NCBI RefSeq assembly: GCF_001517105.1
Contig: NZ_LPVF01000009.1
Coordinates: 551,742 to 615,741 of the forward strand
Source of the DNA: Bacillus halotolerans
GTDB taxonomy: Bacteria; Bacillota; Bacilli; Bacillales; Bacillaceae
Direction: 5' to 3'
Length of the DNA stretch: 64,000 bases
Positions 51,135-61,481 of this stretch are shown one piece after another (the first letter of the stretch is position 1; each line of letters starts with the position of its first letter). The notes below the pieces were generated by a model. It had not been told where the DNA came from. It saw nothing but the letters and a program-made list of their open reading frames with translations, and searched no databases. Made by a program: the position numbers and the translations under genes.

Positions 51135-52058
51135 TTATTTAAGCGCTTCGGTAATCGTGTTGATATTATGGCGGAACATGCCTTCGTATGTGCCTTCTTT
51201 TGTCCCCTTTTCACCCATTGCATCCGAATAGAGCTGACCGCCGATTGACACCGAATGGCCTTTTTCTTTAGCCCCTTCCACCACGGCATTAATTGATTTT
51301 TCAGACACGCTGCTTTCTACAAAAACAGCCTTAATTTGTTTTTCTGCCAAAAGCTCAACCAGGTCCTGTACATCCTTTAAACCATAATCTGAATCTGTGC
51401 TGAGACCCTGCAGGCCTTCTACTTTAAATCCATACTCTTTCCCAAAATACGCAAACGCATCATGAGCGGTTACAAGCACACGGCTTTTCTCCGAAATGTT
51501 CGCAACCTCCTGACGAGCCCATTTATCTAAATATTGCAAATTATCTTTGTACTCTTGTGCGTTTTTCTTAAAGTCATCCGCATGCTCAGGCATCGCTTTG
51601 CTGAATTGCTCTTCGATTTCATCAATTGCGTAAATCCATAATGGGATGCTGAACCAGACGTGAGGATCATACATCTTCCCTTTTCCCGCAGACATAAGCT
51701 TGCTTTTCGGAATCGCTTCGGCAACCGCCGCCGCTTGTTTTTGTTCACCGATTTTACGGAGAATGTCTTCCATCTTCCCTTCGAGATGCAAGCCGCTGTA
51801 CAGCACAACGTCTGCTGATGTCAATTTTCTCGTATCACCTTGTGACGCTTTGTAAAGGTGCGGGTCTACTCCCGGTCCCATTAAAGAAGTGACCTTCACA
51901 TGCTTTCCGCCGATTTTTTCAGCCGCGTCCGCAATTTGGGATGTCGTTGCCGTCACTTGCAGCCGCTGATCAGAGTTTTTACCGGAAGACTCTGATCCAC
52001 AGCCCGTTAAAGCAAGGCATGCAAGGATCAATGCCGCTATCCTTCCTCGTTTTTTCAT
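51135..52058 (-). CDS. mntA: Manganese-binding lipoprotein of the ABC importer
   Basis: 307-aa cluster A-I metal-binding protein. Lipobox LTGC (Cys about 21) makes it lipid-anchored. Metal ligands of the fold: DPHLYK (His), DPHVWF (His), Glu near VFVESSVS and Asp in LYSDAMG. The start at 52058 follows AGGAGGAAACAA; a longer frame to 52079 has no signal. First gene of mntABCD, under MntR. Confidence 0.93.
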   Translation of the reverse strand: MKKRGRIAALILACLALTGCGSESSGKNSDQRLQVTATTSQIADAAEKIGGKHVKVTSLMGPGVDPHLYKASQGDTRKLTSADVVLYSGLHLEGKMEDILRKIGEQKQAAAVAEAIPKSKLMSAGKGKMYDPHVWFSIPLWIYAIDEIEEQFSKAMPEHADDFKKNAQEYKDNLQYLDKWARQEVANISEKSRVLVTAHDAFAYFGKEYGFKVEGLQGLSTDSDYGLKDVQDLVELLAEKQIKAVFVESSVSEKSINAVVEGAKEKGHSVSIGGQLYSDAMGEKGTKEGTYEGMFRHNINTITEALK

Positions 52059-52171
52059 TTGTTTCCTCCTCTTTGTCATCGATGTCCTGTTGTTTTATCT
52101 TATGTTGTATTTTCTTAGACATGTGACATTTAATTAGACAAAAGCACGTTTTGTTTATATAGGACAAAAAG

Positions 52172-52186
52172 TTTCCTTAGTGCAAA
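52172..52186 (-). promoter_or_regulatory. MntR operator of mntABCD
   Basis: TTTGCACTAAGGAAA on the minus strand, a good fit to the MntR box, placed over the -10 and start region. Confidence 0.8.
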
Positions 52187-52213
52187 ATTATCGCGTTTGT
52201 CCATTTCTGTCAA
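52185..52213 (-). promoter_or_regulatory. Sigma-A promoter of mntABCD
   Basis: TTGACA, 17-nt spacer, TAATTT on the minus strand. Confidence 0.85.
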
Positions 52214-52225
52214 GATATTTTCGCA

Positions 52226-52254
52226 TAAAAAAACCGGCTGGTTCAGCAGCCGGT
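52226..52254 (-). terminator. Terminator of the men operon
   Basis: Stem ACCGGCTG / CAGCCGGT followed by T7 on the minus strand, about 80 nt after the menC stop. Nothing else is seen in 52255-52333. Confidence 0.85.
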
Positions 52255-52333
52255 CAAACGAGAAGGGATGTATTCAACGCTTTTACTCTAACAGCACACT
52301 CACATTCTCTCAAATTGATAAAATGCCTTTTTC

Positions 52334-53449
52334 TCATCCATGCTGTGTGAAAACATCCATTTTGGTCACATATTTTCGCATGATTTCCTGATTTACTTCA
52401 ACCCCTAAACCAGGCTGTTTCGACACAGAAATAAATCCGTTATCGATACGGATATCAGGGGTCACGATATCCTCATCCCAATACCTTGAAGATGACGAAA
52501 TATCGCCCGGTATCGTAAATTGAGGCAAGGAAGCCAGCGCCACGTTTTGCGCTCTTGAAATGCCAGTCTCCAGCATTCCTCCGCACCAAACCGGCATATT
52601 GTGCTCCTTGCACAGATCATGGATTTTCAGAGCTTCCGTCAATCCGCCGACACGAGAAGGCTTGATATTAATTACTTTGCAGCTTCCCAGCTCAATCGCC
52701 CGTCTCGCGTCATCAGCTGAGCAAATGCTTTCGTCAAGGCAAATCGCCGTTTTCATATGCTTCTGCAAGTGGCGGTGATCAACAATATCATCAGCTTGGA
52801 GCGGCTGTTCAATCATCATTAAATGATATTCGTCAAGCTCCTTTAAGCGGCTGATATCCTTGAGTTCATAAGAGGAATTCGCATCAGCCATAAGCGGGAT
52901 GCCAGGGAATCGGGTGCGGATAGCTTTTACCAATTCCACATCTTGTCCTGGCTGAATTTTAATTTTTATTCTTTGATAGCCTTCTTTTTGATAAGCCTCA
53001 ATTTCTTTCAGCATATCCTCAAGAGGCGCTAGGCTGACAACGACTCCGGCAGGGACTTTGTCTCTTGTCCCTCCTAATGCCTCCGCAAGAGAAATCCCCT
53101 TCTTTTTTGCATAAATATCCCAAACAGCCGATTCAAGCCCCGCTTTTGCCATCCTGTTACCTTTATAGCGCGCCAAGCTGTCCGGCACTTCGGAAGGGTG
53201 GTTGAATTCACGTCCGACGACATTAGGAATAAAAAAATCCTTCAGCATATGCAGACAAGTGCCAATCGTTTCCTCGGTGTACCACGGTGAGGAGAATGCA
53301 GACACTTCTCCCCATCCTGTAACTCCGGATATATCGATGGCTTCCACGATCAAAAATTTGCGCTCCTGAAGCGTCTCAATACTGTTTTTGAACGGTTTTT
53401 TTAGATTCATGCTCAAATGATAAAGCGTAATTTTTTCTATTTCGATCAT
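52334..53449 (-). CDS. menC: o-succinylbenzoate synthase
   Basis: 371 aa, enolase superfamily. Catalytic lysine pair in KIKIQPG (about residues 161-167), metal ligands Asp (MADANSSY), Glu (MIEQPL) and Asp (CLDES), and the second acid-base Lys in INIKPSRVGG. Dehydrates SHCHC to OSB in menaquinone synthesis. Start codon overlaps menE stop by 4 nt. Formerly ytfD. Confidence 0.93.
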   Translation of the reverse strand: MIEIEKITLYHLSMNLKKPFKNSIETLQERKFLIVEAIDISGVTGWGEVSAFSSPWYTEETIGTCLHMLKDFFIPNVVGREFNHPSEVPDSLARYKGNRMAKAGLESAVWDIYAKKKGISLAEALGGTRDKVPAGVVVSLAPLEDMLKEIEAYQKEGYQRIKIKIQPGQDVELVKAIRTRFPGIPLMADANSSYELKDISRLKELDEYHLMMIEQPLQADDIVDHRHLQKHMKTAICLDESICSADDARRAIELGSCKVINIKPSRVGGLTEALKIHDLCKEHNMPVWCGGMLETGISRAQNVALASLPQFTIPGDISSSSRYWDEDIVTPDIRIDNGFISVSKQPGLGVEVNQEIMRKYVTKMDVFTQHG

Positions 53450-54906
53450 AACAGTTCTCCTTTACGCGCATCCTTCAGCTGATTTCGCAATAGCTTATTC
53501 GACGCATTGCGCGGCAGGCGGTCTAATACAAAGAATTTTGCCGGAACTTTATATTTCGCCAATCGTTCTTTGCAAAAAACGGTCAGTTCTTCAGCGCTGA
53601 CAGGCTGATGGAGCACAAGATAAGCATGGGGCACTTTTCCCCATTTTATGTCCTCCGCGCCTGAAACGCCGGCTTCTGCAACAGCCGGATGAGAAAGCAG
53701 CACAGACTCCACTTCAGCGGGATAAATATTTTCTCCGCCTGAAATGATAAGATCTGATCGCCTGTCTAATACATATAAAAACCCTTCACTGTCCAAATAA
53801 CCGAGATCGCCTGTTTTCAGCCAGCCATTTTGAAAGGATGCTTTATTTGCGCTTTCCCGGTTGAAATAGCTTTTCATCACATTCGGGCCTTTCACCATAA
53901 TTTCACCGTGTTCAAACGGCTCACACGCTTTTCCGTCCCGCTCAATTTTGATTTCGCATGAAAACAGCGGTTTTCCTGCTGATCCGAGCTTTTCCATACT
54001 GAATTCCGGCGAGAGAGTAACGATTTGTGAGCATGTCTCCGTCATTCCGTATGATTGAAAGACGGGGAAGCCTTTCTCTCGGCATTCTTCCAGCAAAGGA
54101 AGCGGCGCAGGACCTCCGCCGAGCAGGATGCATCTGAGGGATGACGGGCAGTAGCTTATTTCTGCCAAAAGACTTGCCAGCATTGTCTGAACCGCAGAAA
54201 TAATCGTAACTTGATGCCTGTCGATAGAATCCAATACATCACTTACGGAAAAACGCTGGTGAAGCACGACCGTCATTCCGTAAATCACAGATTTAAATAA
54301 TGCGGAGAGTCCGCTGATATGAAAGAGCGGCAGCGTGATAAGCCAGCGGTCTTGTTCTGTTATACCCAAATTAAGAGCAGAAGACACCGCACTGAAATAA
54401 TGATTTCCAAACGTTTGCTGAACTCCCTTGGGCTTGCCGGTTGTCCCGGAGGTATACATAAGAGTCGCCGTTGCATCCATTTGCATGTATGGCTCAATTT
54501 CAATATCCTGTGCATCTTCTTTTACCAGTTCATCCACATTAATGGTTTCAATCATATGCTCATAATCCTGCATATCAAAACTTTCATCCGTCAATAAAAA
54601 GCGGGCGCCGGAATCCTCCAGCTGGAACAGCCTTTCATGTTTAGACAGCTTTGTATTCAGCAGCACCGCTTTTACGCCGAGCAAAAAGCACGCGTGTACG
54701 GCATATACCATCTCCGCCCGGTTTCCGAGCAGAAGAGCCGCGGTGTCCCCTTTTCGAAAAGAATGAGCGGAAAGCTGGGACGCCATTCGTTTGGATGCGG
54801 CAAATAATTCAGCAAATGTCACGGTTTGATCTCCATAAATGAGAGCGATTCTCTCAGGTGTTAGCTGTGCCCGTTGCAGGAGCCAGTTGGGCTGTTCTGT
54901 CAGCAT
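53446..54906 (-). CDS. menE: o-succinylbenzoate-CoA ligase
   Basis: 486 aa, ANL superfamily. AMP-binding motif MYTSGTTGKPKGVQQ (about residues 149-163), A8 region TGDLGYLDSEGFLYVLDRRSD, and the C-terminal catalytic lysine in LPRNASNKLLR. ATG after GGAGATGATGAC. A hairpin lies between it and menB upstream. Confidence 0.95.
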   Translation of the reverse strand: MLTEQPNWLLQRAQLTPERIALIYGDQTVTFAELFAASKRMASQLSAHSFRKGDTAALLLGNRAEMVYAVHACFLLGVKAVLLNTKLSKHERLFQLEDSGARFLLTDESFDMQDYEHMIETINVDELVKEDAQDIEIEPYMQMDATATLMYTSGTTGKPKGVQQTFGNHYFSAVSSALNLGITEQDRWLITLPLFHISGLSALFKSVIYGMTVVLHQRFSVSDVLDSIDRHQVTIISAVQTMLASLLAEISYCPSSLRCILLGGGPAPLPLLEECREKGFPVFQSYGMTETCSQIVTLSPEFSMEKLGSAGKPLFSCEIKIERDGKACEPFEHGEIMVKGPNVMKSYFNRESANKASFQNGWLKTGDLGYLDSEGFLYVLDRRSDLIISGGENIYPAEVESVLLSHPAVAEAGVSGAEDIKWGKVPHAYLVLHQPVSAEELTVFCKERLAKYKVPAKFFVLDRLPRNASNKLLRNQLKDARKGELL

Positions 54907-54945
54907 GTCATCATCTCCGAGGTAAAATTACTTTATTGAAAAGAA

Positions 54946-54976
54946 AACAGCTTGGACCGCAATGGCTCAAGCTGTT
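54946..54976 (-). terminator. Terminator-like hairpin between menB and menE
   Basis: Perfect 9-bp stem AACAGCTTG / CAAGCTGTT with a 13-nt loop, followed on the minus strand by TTCTTTTC. Lies in the only sizeable gap (91 nt) of the men operon. Confidence 0.65.
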
Positions 54977-54997
54977 CGTTTCATACGTATCTGCTGA

Positions 54998-55816
54998 TCA
55001 CGGAAAACGCGGGAATTGACCGAAATCCGGTTTGCGTTTTTCCTTAAAGGAATCACGGCCTTCTTTTGCTTCATCAGTTGTATAGTAAAGAAGGGTTGCA
55101 TCCCCTGCAAACTGCTGAATTCCAGCAAGTCCGTCTGTGTCCGCGTTAAACGCAGCTTTAAGAAAACGAAGTGCGGTCGGGCTTTTCTCAAGCATTTCTT
55201 CACACCATTTAATCGTTTCTTCTTCAAGCTGTTCCAAAGGAACAACTGTGTTGACAAGTCCCATATCCAGCGCTTCCTGCGCGTTGTACTGACGGCACAG
55301 GTACCAGATTTCACGAGCTTTTTTATGTCCTACGATTCGAGCCAGGTAGCCTGAACCGTAACCTGCGTCAAAGCTTCCCACTTTAGGGCCGGTTTGTCCG
55401 AAAATCGCATTGTCGGCAGCGATTGTCAAGTCACATACGATGTGAAGCACGTGTCCTCCGCCGATCGCATATCCGGATACCATCGCAACAACAGGTTTCG
55501 GAATGACGCGAATTAAACGCTGAAGATCCAGGACGTTTAAACGCGGAATTTGATCGTCGCCTACATAACCGCCGTGCCCGCGCACTTTTTGGTCTCCTCC
55601 AGAACAAAACGCTTTGTCTCCGGCACCGGCAAGCACGATAACGCCGATGTTTTGATCATCTCTCGCGCGAGCAAATGCATCAATCATTTCAGCAACCGTC
55701 TTAGGGGTAAACGCATTATGTACCTCAGGGCGGTTGATAGTTATTTTTGCAATACCATTATACGTTTCATACAGTATTTCATCGTATGTACGTTCAGTTT
55801 TCCATTCTACAGCCAT
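54998..55816 (-). CDS. menB: 1,4-dihydroxy-2-naphthoyl-CoA synthase
   Basis: 272 aa, crotonase superfamily. Oxyanion-hole motifs [11 protein letters not shown] (about residues 71-81) and [12 protein letters not shown]; Asp/Tyr/Ser active-site region near [14 protein letters not shown]. Cyclises OSB-CoA. ATG after GAGGAGGTCATATC. Confidence 0.96.
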   Translation of the reverse strand: MAVEWKTERTYDEILYETYNGIAKITINRPEVHNAFTPKTVAEMIDAFARARDDQNIGVIVLAGAGDKAFCSGGDQKVRGHGGYVGDDQIPRLNVLDLQRLIRVIPKPVVAMVSGYAIGGGHVLHIVCDLTIAADNAIFGQTGPKVGSFDAGYGSGYLARIVGHKKAREIWYLCRQYNAQEALDMGLVNTVVPLEQLEEETIKWCEEMLEKSPTALRFLKAAFNADTDGLAGIQQFAGDATLLYYTTDEAKEGRDSFKEKRKPDFGQFPRFP

Positions 55817-55850
55817 GATATGACCTCCTCTATTTTTCCATATGAACGAG

Positions 55851-56675
55851 TTATAAGTTTGTTAAATACTCACTCACTATTTTACCAAAAAAACGCGGCT
55901 GTTCCACATGCACTGTATGGCCTGCTTCAGGAACAATCTCTATTCTACTAGATGGAAGCTTCTTATGCACCTCTTGATTAATGGCGCAAAACTTTTCATC
56001 CCATTCTCCGCAGATGAGAAGCACAGGCGCCGCAATATCTTTTAACCGGCTCCACCAGGAAGGCTGTGAACCGGTGCCCATACCGATTAAACTGTTGGCC
56101 AGTCCAATGTTATTGTTTCTCAGACGGCCCGACCGTATCCTTTGCCGAACGTCTTCAGCAAGCCGCTGCTGCGTCGAAAACAAAGGGATACCTTCCCAAT
56201 AGTCGACAAAGGCTTTGATCCCGTCACGCAAAATAAAATCGGCAAGCTTCCGATCCCGCAAGATTCGTTCTTTCCGTTCCCCGAGGGTTTTAAGGCCGGG
56301 CGTCGTGCTTTCGAGCACAAGCGCTGATATCCGTTCGGGGTATGTCATGGCAAAGGAATATGCAAGCCTTCCCCCCATAGAATAACCAATAAGTTTCACT
56401 TTGTGAAGTTTTAAATGATCAAATATTTCGGCAAGGTCTGAAACTTGCCGGCTCGTGCTATATCTTTTTCCATTCAACGGGGCATCACTTTCTCCGTGCC
56501 CTAAGCAATCAATTTTGATGACACGAGAATCAGGCAGCAACTGGTCCAGAAAGGCCCAGGATTGTTTGCTGCCGGTAAACCCGTGCAGACAGACTATGGC
56601 ATCAGAAGCATTCGGCCGATCATCTGTCACAGCATAGCGGACGCCGTCTGCAACAGTTATGCTTACAGTTCCCAT
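55851..56675 (-). CDS. menH: SHCHC synthase, alpha/beta hydrolase
   Basis: 274 aa. Nucleophile elbow [12 protein letters not shown] (Ser about residue 98), HGFTGS oxyanion segment near residue 31, catalytic His in [11 protein letters not shown]. Eliminates pyruvate from SEPHCHC. Overlaps menD by 13 nt. Formerly ytxM. Confidence 0.92.
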   Translation of the reverse strand: MGTVSITVADGVRYAVTDDRPNASDAIVCLHGFTGSKQSWAFLDQLLPDSRVIKIDCLGHGESDAPLNGKRYSTSRQVSDLAEIFDHLKLHKVKLIGYSMGGRLAYSFAMTYPERISALVLESTTPGLKTLGERKERILRDRKLADFILRDGIKAFVDYWEGIPLFSTQQRLAEDVRQRIRSGRLRNNNIGLANSLIGMGTGSQPSWWSRLKDIAAPVLLICGEWDEKFCAINQEVHKKLPSSRIEIVPEAGHTVHVEQPRFFGKIVSEYLTNL

Positions 56676-58405
56676 TGTTTTTTCACTTCCCGCACAGCCT
56701 CATTCAGCATATCACGATGAAGCTGAACTCTTGATTGGCGATCAGTTTTGATTTCTATAATGTGAAGGCCGGGCTTATCAGCCTGCGGTGCGTATGATGC
56801 TTTAAATTCATCCCACGAAGCCGGGCATGAATACGTGCCCCCGTAAAGCTCAGCCGCATGCTTGAAATCGAGCCCGGTCGGCGTGCCGAACAAATCTTCA
56901 AAGTGTGTCTTTTCAGATGCCTGCGGCAAAAATGAAAAAATCCCTCCGCCATCATTGTTCACGAGGATCACAGTAAGCGGAATGCCCAGTTTTTTAGCCG
57001 CCAGCAGCCCGTTTAAATCATGATAAAAAGACAAATCCCCGATCACGAGGGTCACAGGTGCTTTTGTTCCTTCACAAACGCCCATGGCAGAAGAGACAAC
57101 ACCATCAATCCCATTTGCGCCACGGTTTGAATAGATACGGAAATTGCGGTCCTGATTTTCGAAAAACGTATCGACATCCCTGATTGGCATGCTGTTTCCG
57201 ACAAACAGCGAGCTATTTTCGGGCACAAGATGCTGGAGGATTCGGTAGAGGTTGCCCTCAAATGAAACCTCTTCATTGCTGATCGTTTGCAAATGCTCAC
57301 GGAAACGCTGGTTCACAATCTGCCATTTTTCCAGCCATTCCAAAGTTCGGTCCACTCCAGTATGTTCAGCCATGATCGCCTCGGCAAAACTAGACGGGCA
57401 GCAGTGAATCATATGTGCGCTTGCCTGTGTCGGGTCTCTCCAGCCGCCATCCTCATCAATCACAATCTGCTGAATGGCTGGGTCATCCTTCAGCCACAAG
57501 AAAACCGGCTTTGAAACAGGCATCGGTCCGAAACGGATCACGACATCAGGCCGCAGTGCTGACTTCAGCTCATCATCCTTCAAAAATGAGTCATACGCAT
57601 CTATAACGGTGGTTTTATCATGGACGCCGTTCCGCAGGTTAGACAGCGGGTCAGCTAAAATTGGATAATGCAGCGCTTTTGACAGCTCCACAATTTTTTG
57701 CTGATCAGCATCACTGTGGAGTTCCCCGCAGACGATCATGCCTTTTTCGGCCTCTTTCAACATCATAGCCACGTCAGACAGAGAGTCCCGGTCCACGGAT
57801 TGCGTACCCGTTTTCACTGACACGTGACGCCCAGTTCTCATTCTTTCAAACGGCTGATCAGAAAGGTCGGGCATCAGCGGCTCACGAAGAGGTACATTCA
57901 CGTGCACAGGCCCCATTGGACGCTTTTGCGCTTCCCCGGCAGCACGGCCTGCGAGCGTTCGGATATATCTCAGCATATGCGGCGACTCTTCGGGAAGAGC
58001 AGAGTCTGTGAAAAACTTAACAAAGTTACCGAATAAGAAGTGCTGATTAATGGCCTGCGGTGCGCCTACTTCACGCAACTCGTGCGGCCGATCAGCAGTT
58101 AACACTATAATCGGTACTCTTGAATAATGGGCTTCAATCACAGCCGGATAAAAGTTGGCCGCGGCTGTTCCTGATGTGCAAATCAGAAGCACGGGACGCT
58201 GCTGTGCTTTTGCCAGCCCTAATGCAAAAAATCCGGCAGATCTTTCATCAATTTGGATATGGACGTTGATATCCGGATGCGCGGCAGCAAGAATTGCCAG
58301 CGGTGTAGATCTTGAGCCCGGACAAACGACAGCGTCCGTAATCCCGGAAAGGGCGAATTCATCAATAAAGCTTCCGATGTAATGAGTAATCGGGTTCACT
58401 GTCAA
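56663..58405 (-). CDS. menD: SEPHCHC synthase (thiamine diphosphate enzyme)
   Basis: 580 aa. Catalytic Glu region in [14 protein letters not shown] (about residues 51-64); C-terminal ThDP motif [13 protein letters not shown] ... NNDGGGIFS. Adds succinyl semialdehyde from 2-oxoglutarate to isochorismate. Start is TTG 58405, 9 nt after GGAGG, overlapping the menF stop by 4 nt. Confidence 0.95.
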   Translation of the reverse strand: MTVNPITHYIGSFIDEFALSGITDAVVCPGSRSTPLAILAAAHPDINVHIQIDERSAGFFALGLAKAQQRPVLLICTSGTAAANFYPAVIEAHYSRVPIIVLTADRPHELREVGAPQAINQHFLFGNFVKFFTDSALPEESPHMLRYIRTLAGRAAGEAQKRPMGPVHVNVPLREPLMPDLSDQPFERMRTGRHVSVKTGTQSVDRDSLSDVAMMLKEAEKGMIVCGELHSDADQQKIVELSKALHYPILADPLSNLRNGVHDKTTVIDAYDSFLKDDELKSALRPDVVIRFGPMPVSKPVFLWLKDDPAIQQIVIDEDGGWRDPTQASAHMIHCCPSSFAEAIMAEHTGVDRTLEWLEKWQIVNQRFREHLQTISNEEVSFEGNLYRILQHLVPENSSLFVGNSMPIRDVDTFFENQDRNFRIYSNRGANGIDGVVSSAMGVCEGTKAPVTLVIGDLSFYHDLNGLLAAKKLGIPLTVILVNNDGGGIFSFLPQASEKTHFEDLFGTPTGLDFKHAAELYGGTYSCPASWDEFKASYAPQADKPGLHIIEIKTDRQSRVQLHRDMLNEAVREVKKQWEL

Positions 58406-59817
58406 CGTCTCTCACCTCCCAGTGCAGAGATCATCGGCTTTAACTTAATCTGTGTTTCTTCGTATTCCGATTGCGGTTCAGAGTCTTCCACAATGCCGCA
58501 CCCGGCAAACAGGCGTGCTGTGCTGCCTTCAATCAGCCCTGAACGGATGGCAACAGCAAATTCCCCGTTATCCTGACTGTCAATCCAGCCGACAGGAGCC
58601 GCATACCAGCCGCGGGACATCGGTTCGATCTCTCTGATCACTTCTACAGCTTTTTTCTGAGGTGCTCCCCCAAGCGCCGGTGTGGGATGCAGTTTCTCAA
58701 TTAAGTCAAAAAGCGAAGCAGACGCGTGAAGCTGTCCGACAATCGGCGTAAATAAGTGCTGGACGCTTTTCGTTTTGTACAATACAGGTTCGTCAGGCTT
58801 TTCAACGTCAGAACAGCTTGATACAAAAGCGTTATAAATCATGCCTACAACAATATCATGCTCCAGCAGATTTTTCTCATCGTTTAATAATTCAAGGCCG
58901 ATGCGGCAGTCTTCTTCTTCATCGGAGCCGCGCTTTATGGAACCTGCCAGACAAGTAGACATGACAGTGTTGCCGTCTCTTTTGATCAGTCTTTCCGGGG
59001 ATGCGCCGACAAAGGTTTTGCCTTCTTGTTCGATTGCAAAAACATAGCTTGTCTGCTGATCGGTCAAAAGCGTTTTAAGCACCGGTTCCATTTTGACCGG
59101 GCCGTCAAACGTGAGCAGCAGCTCTCTGGCAAGAACCACTTTATCATATTGATTCTCTTTAATCTGGCTTGTTGCCGTTTCGATTGCTTTCAGCCAATCA
59201 GACTTATCCAGCTCCTGAGATGCTGTCATCACAGCCTGATCTTCTTGATTTAAATCGGGGACCATAAATTCCGCTGCAAAAGCTTTTAAGCCTTCCAAAA
59301 CAGCTTCTGCATCATCTTCTCCGCTGACCCATCTGTTGACTGTTAAAAACGAACCGTCAGCAGACATTGTCAGCATAAGCGAAGGCACAAAGAAATCCCC
59401 TTCCGAGAAATGGTCCCATTGAGTACCTCTTTCTTCGTAAGGGTCAAAGGAAAAGCCTCCGAATAAGACAGGTCCCACTGCAGAATGCTGCAGCTTTTCT
59501 TCTTCATAAATATGAAAAGCCGTCTTTTTAAAGCGCTCCCATTGTTCAAAAACCTCGCGATACCGCTCGTCGTTTTTTTGATTCGTCTGGAAAACAGCTT
59601 CTTTGCCAAGACCGACTATTGTCAATTCACTTTCAGGTTCTGACCAAAAAAATCGATTGCCTGTATATTTTTTTGCTCCGTAATTGAAAAATGATAGAGG
59701 GTCAAGAGACTCAATTTGTCTCGAATAGCTTATTAAGACAGCATGGTTGACTTCTTTGGCTTTATATAATGCATGTAGAACTTCCTTTCGGAACGTACGC
59801 TGCACCGTTGTCACCAT
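58402..59817 (-). CDS. menF: Menaquinone-specific isochorismate synthase
   Basis: 471 aa. Chorismate-binding domain with [16 protein letters not shown] and PTPALGGAP motifs; the catalytic Lys/Glu pair fits isochorismate synthases ([16 protein letters not shown]). First gene of the men operon. The start 59817 (MVTTVQRTF) follows GGAGGAATGTCTC; 15 further in-frame codons upstream have no signal. Confidence 0.94.
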   Translation of the reverse strand: MVTTVQRTFRKEVLHALYKAKEVNHAVLISYSRQIESLDPLSFFNYGAKKYTGNRFFWSEPESELTIVGLGKEAVFQTNQKNDERYREVFEQWERFKKTAFHIYEEEKLQHSAVGPVLFGGFSFDPYEERGTQWDHFSEGDFFVPSLMLTMSADGSFLTVNRWVSGEDDAEAVLEGLKAFAAEFMVPDLNQEDQAVMTASQELDKSDWLKAIETATSQIKENQYDKVVLARELLLTFDGPVKMEPVLKTLLTDQQTSYVFAIEQEGKTFVGASPERLIKRDGNTVMSTCLAGSIKRGSDEEEDCRIGLELLNDEKNLLEHDIVVGMIYNAFVSSCSDVEKPDEPVLYKTKSVQHLFTPIVGQLHASASLFDLIEKLHPTPALGGAPQKKAVEVIREIEPMSRGWYAAPVGWIDSQDNGEFAVAIRSGLIEGSTARLFAGCGIVEDSEPQSEYEETQIKLKPMISALGGERR

Positions 59818-59853
59818 GAGACATTCCTCCATAATTCTTAAAATGCTTTTAAT

Positions 59854-59882
59854 ACCATACACCTGTGTCTACATTGTGTCAA
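59854..59882 (-). promoter_or_regulatory. Sigma-A promoter of the men operon
   Basis: TTGACA, 17-nt spacer, TATGGT on the minus strand, about 37 nt before the menF start. The rest of the 290-nt menF-yteA gap shows no gene. Confidence 0.78.
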
Positions 59883-60108
59883 ATACACAGATCATGCAGT
59901 CCAAATGGCCTGCCTTACCTATTATAAACCTAATTGCAGAAATGAAAAAGAAACAAACCTTAAATTTCTTTCTCCACTGATAGCAAAGCTTGTATCCGCT
60001 TACCATATAAGGAAAATCTCCTATATTCCTCCACAAGGGATTTATGAAAGTTCTCAGGCGATCTGTCCATACTAAAGGTATGCATTACAGAGAAACGAGG
60101 CGATCATA

Positions 60109-60828
60109 TTGCTTACAAACGAACAGCTTCAGCATTTAAAAAAGGAACTTGAACAAACGAAAGAAGATATATTGAACCGCTTCAAAGACAATGACCATTT
60201 TCAGCTCAATTCCGCTTTTCCATATGATTCGTGGGGTGAGCTTTCTGCTTATGACAATCACCCAGGCGATCAGGCGACAGAGCTTTATGAACGCGAAAAA
60301 GACATTGCTCTTGATTTGCATGAACGGGAGCATCTCCGGGACATTGAGCATTCATTGAAGGCGATAGAAAACGGCACGTACGGGATTTGTGAGGTCAGCG
60401 GAAAGGAAATTCCTTATGAACGCCTAGAAGCGCTTCCGACTGCTACAACGCTTGCGGAATATTCATCACAGGATGTTGTTTCCAAAGACCGTCCGATCGA
60501 AGAAGAAACACCTTTCGGGCAATTTGAATTTGACGATGATGAAGAAATCAGAGCGCCTTACGACAGTGAAGATTCCTACCAGGACGTTGAAAAATACGGA
60601 AACTCGGAAACACCGCAGGACATGGAAAATCCGCCGCTCAGCTATGATGATATGACGATGAATGCCGAAGAAAATATCGGCAATACAGAATCATATGAGA
60701 ATTTCATTGCCACAGATATTACCGGCAAAGAAATTACAGTGTATCCAAGCAGGGCGCATGAACGTTATGAGGAAGAGCTGGATGAAGAAGGCATCATGAC
60801 GACGTTTGGCGATCTCCATGGAGATTGA
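60109..60828 (+). CDS. yteA: DksA/TraR-like protein with degenerate zinc finger
   Basis: 239 aa. N-terminal coiled coil (about 1-90: QLQHLKKELEQTKEDIL, HLRDIEHSLKAIENGTYG) then the TraR/DksA finger region YGICEVSGKEIPYERLEA, which keeps only one of the four zinc cysteines (the protein has a single Cys). A long acidic C-terminal extension (about 125-239) follows. TTG start after ACGAGG. The family contains sporulation-associated proteins; the role here is unknown. Confidence 0.87.
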   Translation: MLTNEQLQHLKKELEQTKEDILNRFKDNDHFQLNSAFPYDSWGELSAYDNHPGDQATELYEREKDIALDLHEREHLRDIEHSLKAIENGTYGICEVSGKEIPYERLEALPTATTLAEYSSQDVVSKDRPIEEETPFGQFEFDDDEEIRAPYDSEDSYQDVEKYGNSETPQDMENPPLSYDDMTMNAEENIGNTESYENFIATDITGKEITVYPSRAHERYEEELDEEGIMTTFGDLHGD

Positions 60829-60855
60829 ACCCCCAGGCAAAGGGGGTTCTCTTTT
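60828..60855 (+). terminator. Terminator downstream of yteA
   Basis: Stem AACCCCC / GGGGGTT followed by CTCTTTT, directly at the stop codon. Confidence 0.8.
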
Positions 60856-60916
60856 GTGTTTTCATAAATGACCGCATTACAGCAGCTCTCTACATCATCT
60901 CCCCCGCATATCAGGA

Positions 60917-60943
60917 GTTTGATCTATCCAAGATAAAGGGTAA
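60917..60943 (+). promoter_or_regulatory. Sigma-B-like promoter of tspO
   Basis: GTTTGA, 15-nt spacer, GGGTAA; near the sigma-B consensus, about 40 nt before the tspO start. Confidence 0.6.
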
Positions 60944-60981
60944 AGCTATATGTAAAATAAATACATACCGGAGGGAAATAT

Positions 60982-61449
60982 ATGAAAAAGATGATCGGCG
61001 CAATCGTGGTTTTTATCATTACATACGCACTGTTTTCAGCCGCAGACTATCTATTTCCGATCGACCAAAATTGGTATCATTCACTGAAAAAGCCAGACTG
61101 GACGCCAAGCGGGTCAACGATCGGCATCATCTGGGCCGTCCTGTTTGCGCTAATTTCTCTTTCAGCTGCCATTGTTTTTGCCAAATGTTCATTTAAAAAA
61201 GCCAAAAGCTTTTGGCTGGCGTTTTTGATCAATTATGTGCTTAATCAGGCATTCAGTTATTTTCAGTTTACGCAAAAGAATCTCCTTGCCGCATCCATTG
61301 ACTGCCTGCTTGTCGCCATAACAGCGCTGGTTGTAATCATCATTGCAAAAGTATACAGCAGGGCCGCAAGCTGGCTTCTTGTGCCTTATTTTTTATGGAG
61401 TGCCTTTGCAACTGTCTTATCCTTTACGATCTATTCAATGAATCTTTGA
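60982..61449 (+). CDS. tspO: TspO/MBR family tryptophan-rich sensory protein
   Basis: 155 aa (ytaB) with five membrane helices. Conserved WYHSLKKPDWTPSG (about residues 31-44) is the family signature, with further Trp residues. Binds porphyrins/degrades protoporphyrin IX in Bacillus. ATG after GGAGGGAAATAT; sigma-B-like promoter upstream. Confidence 0.93.
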   Translation: MKKMIGAIVVFIITYALFSAADYLFPIDQNWYHSLKKPDWTPSGSTIGIIWAVLFALISLSAAIVFAKCSFKKAKSFWLAFLINYVLNQAFSYFQFTQKNLLAASIDCLLVAITALVVIIIAKVYSRAASWLLVPYFLWSAFATVLSFTIYSMNL

Positions 61450-61451
61450 AC

Positions 61452-61481
61452 AAAAAAAGCCGCTCAAACAGCGGCTTTTTT
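61452..61481. terminator. Bidirectional terminator between tspO and glgP
   Basis: Stem AAAAAAGCCGCT / AGCGGCTTTTTT; convergent genes on both sides, glgP stop at 61480. Confidence 0.88.
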
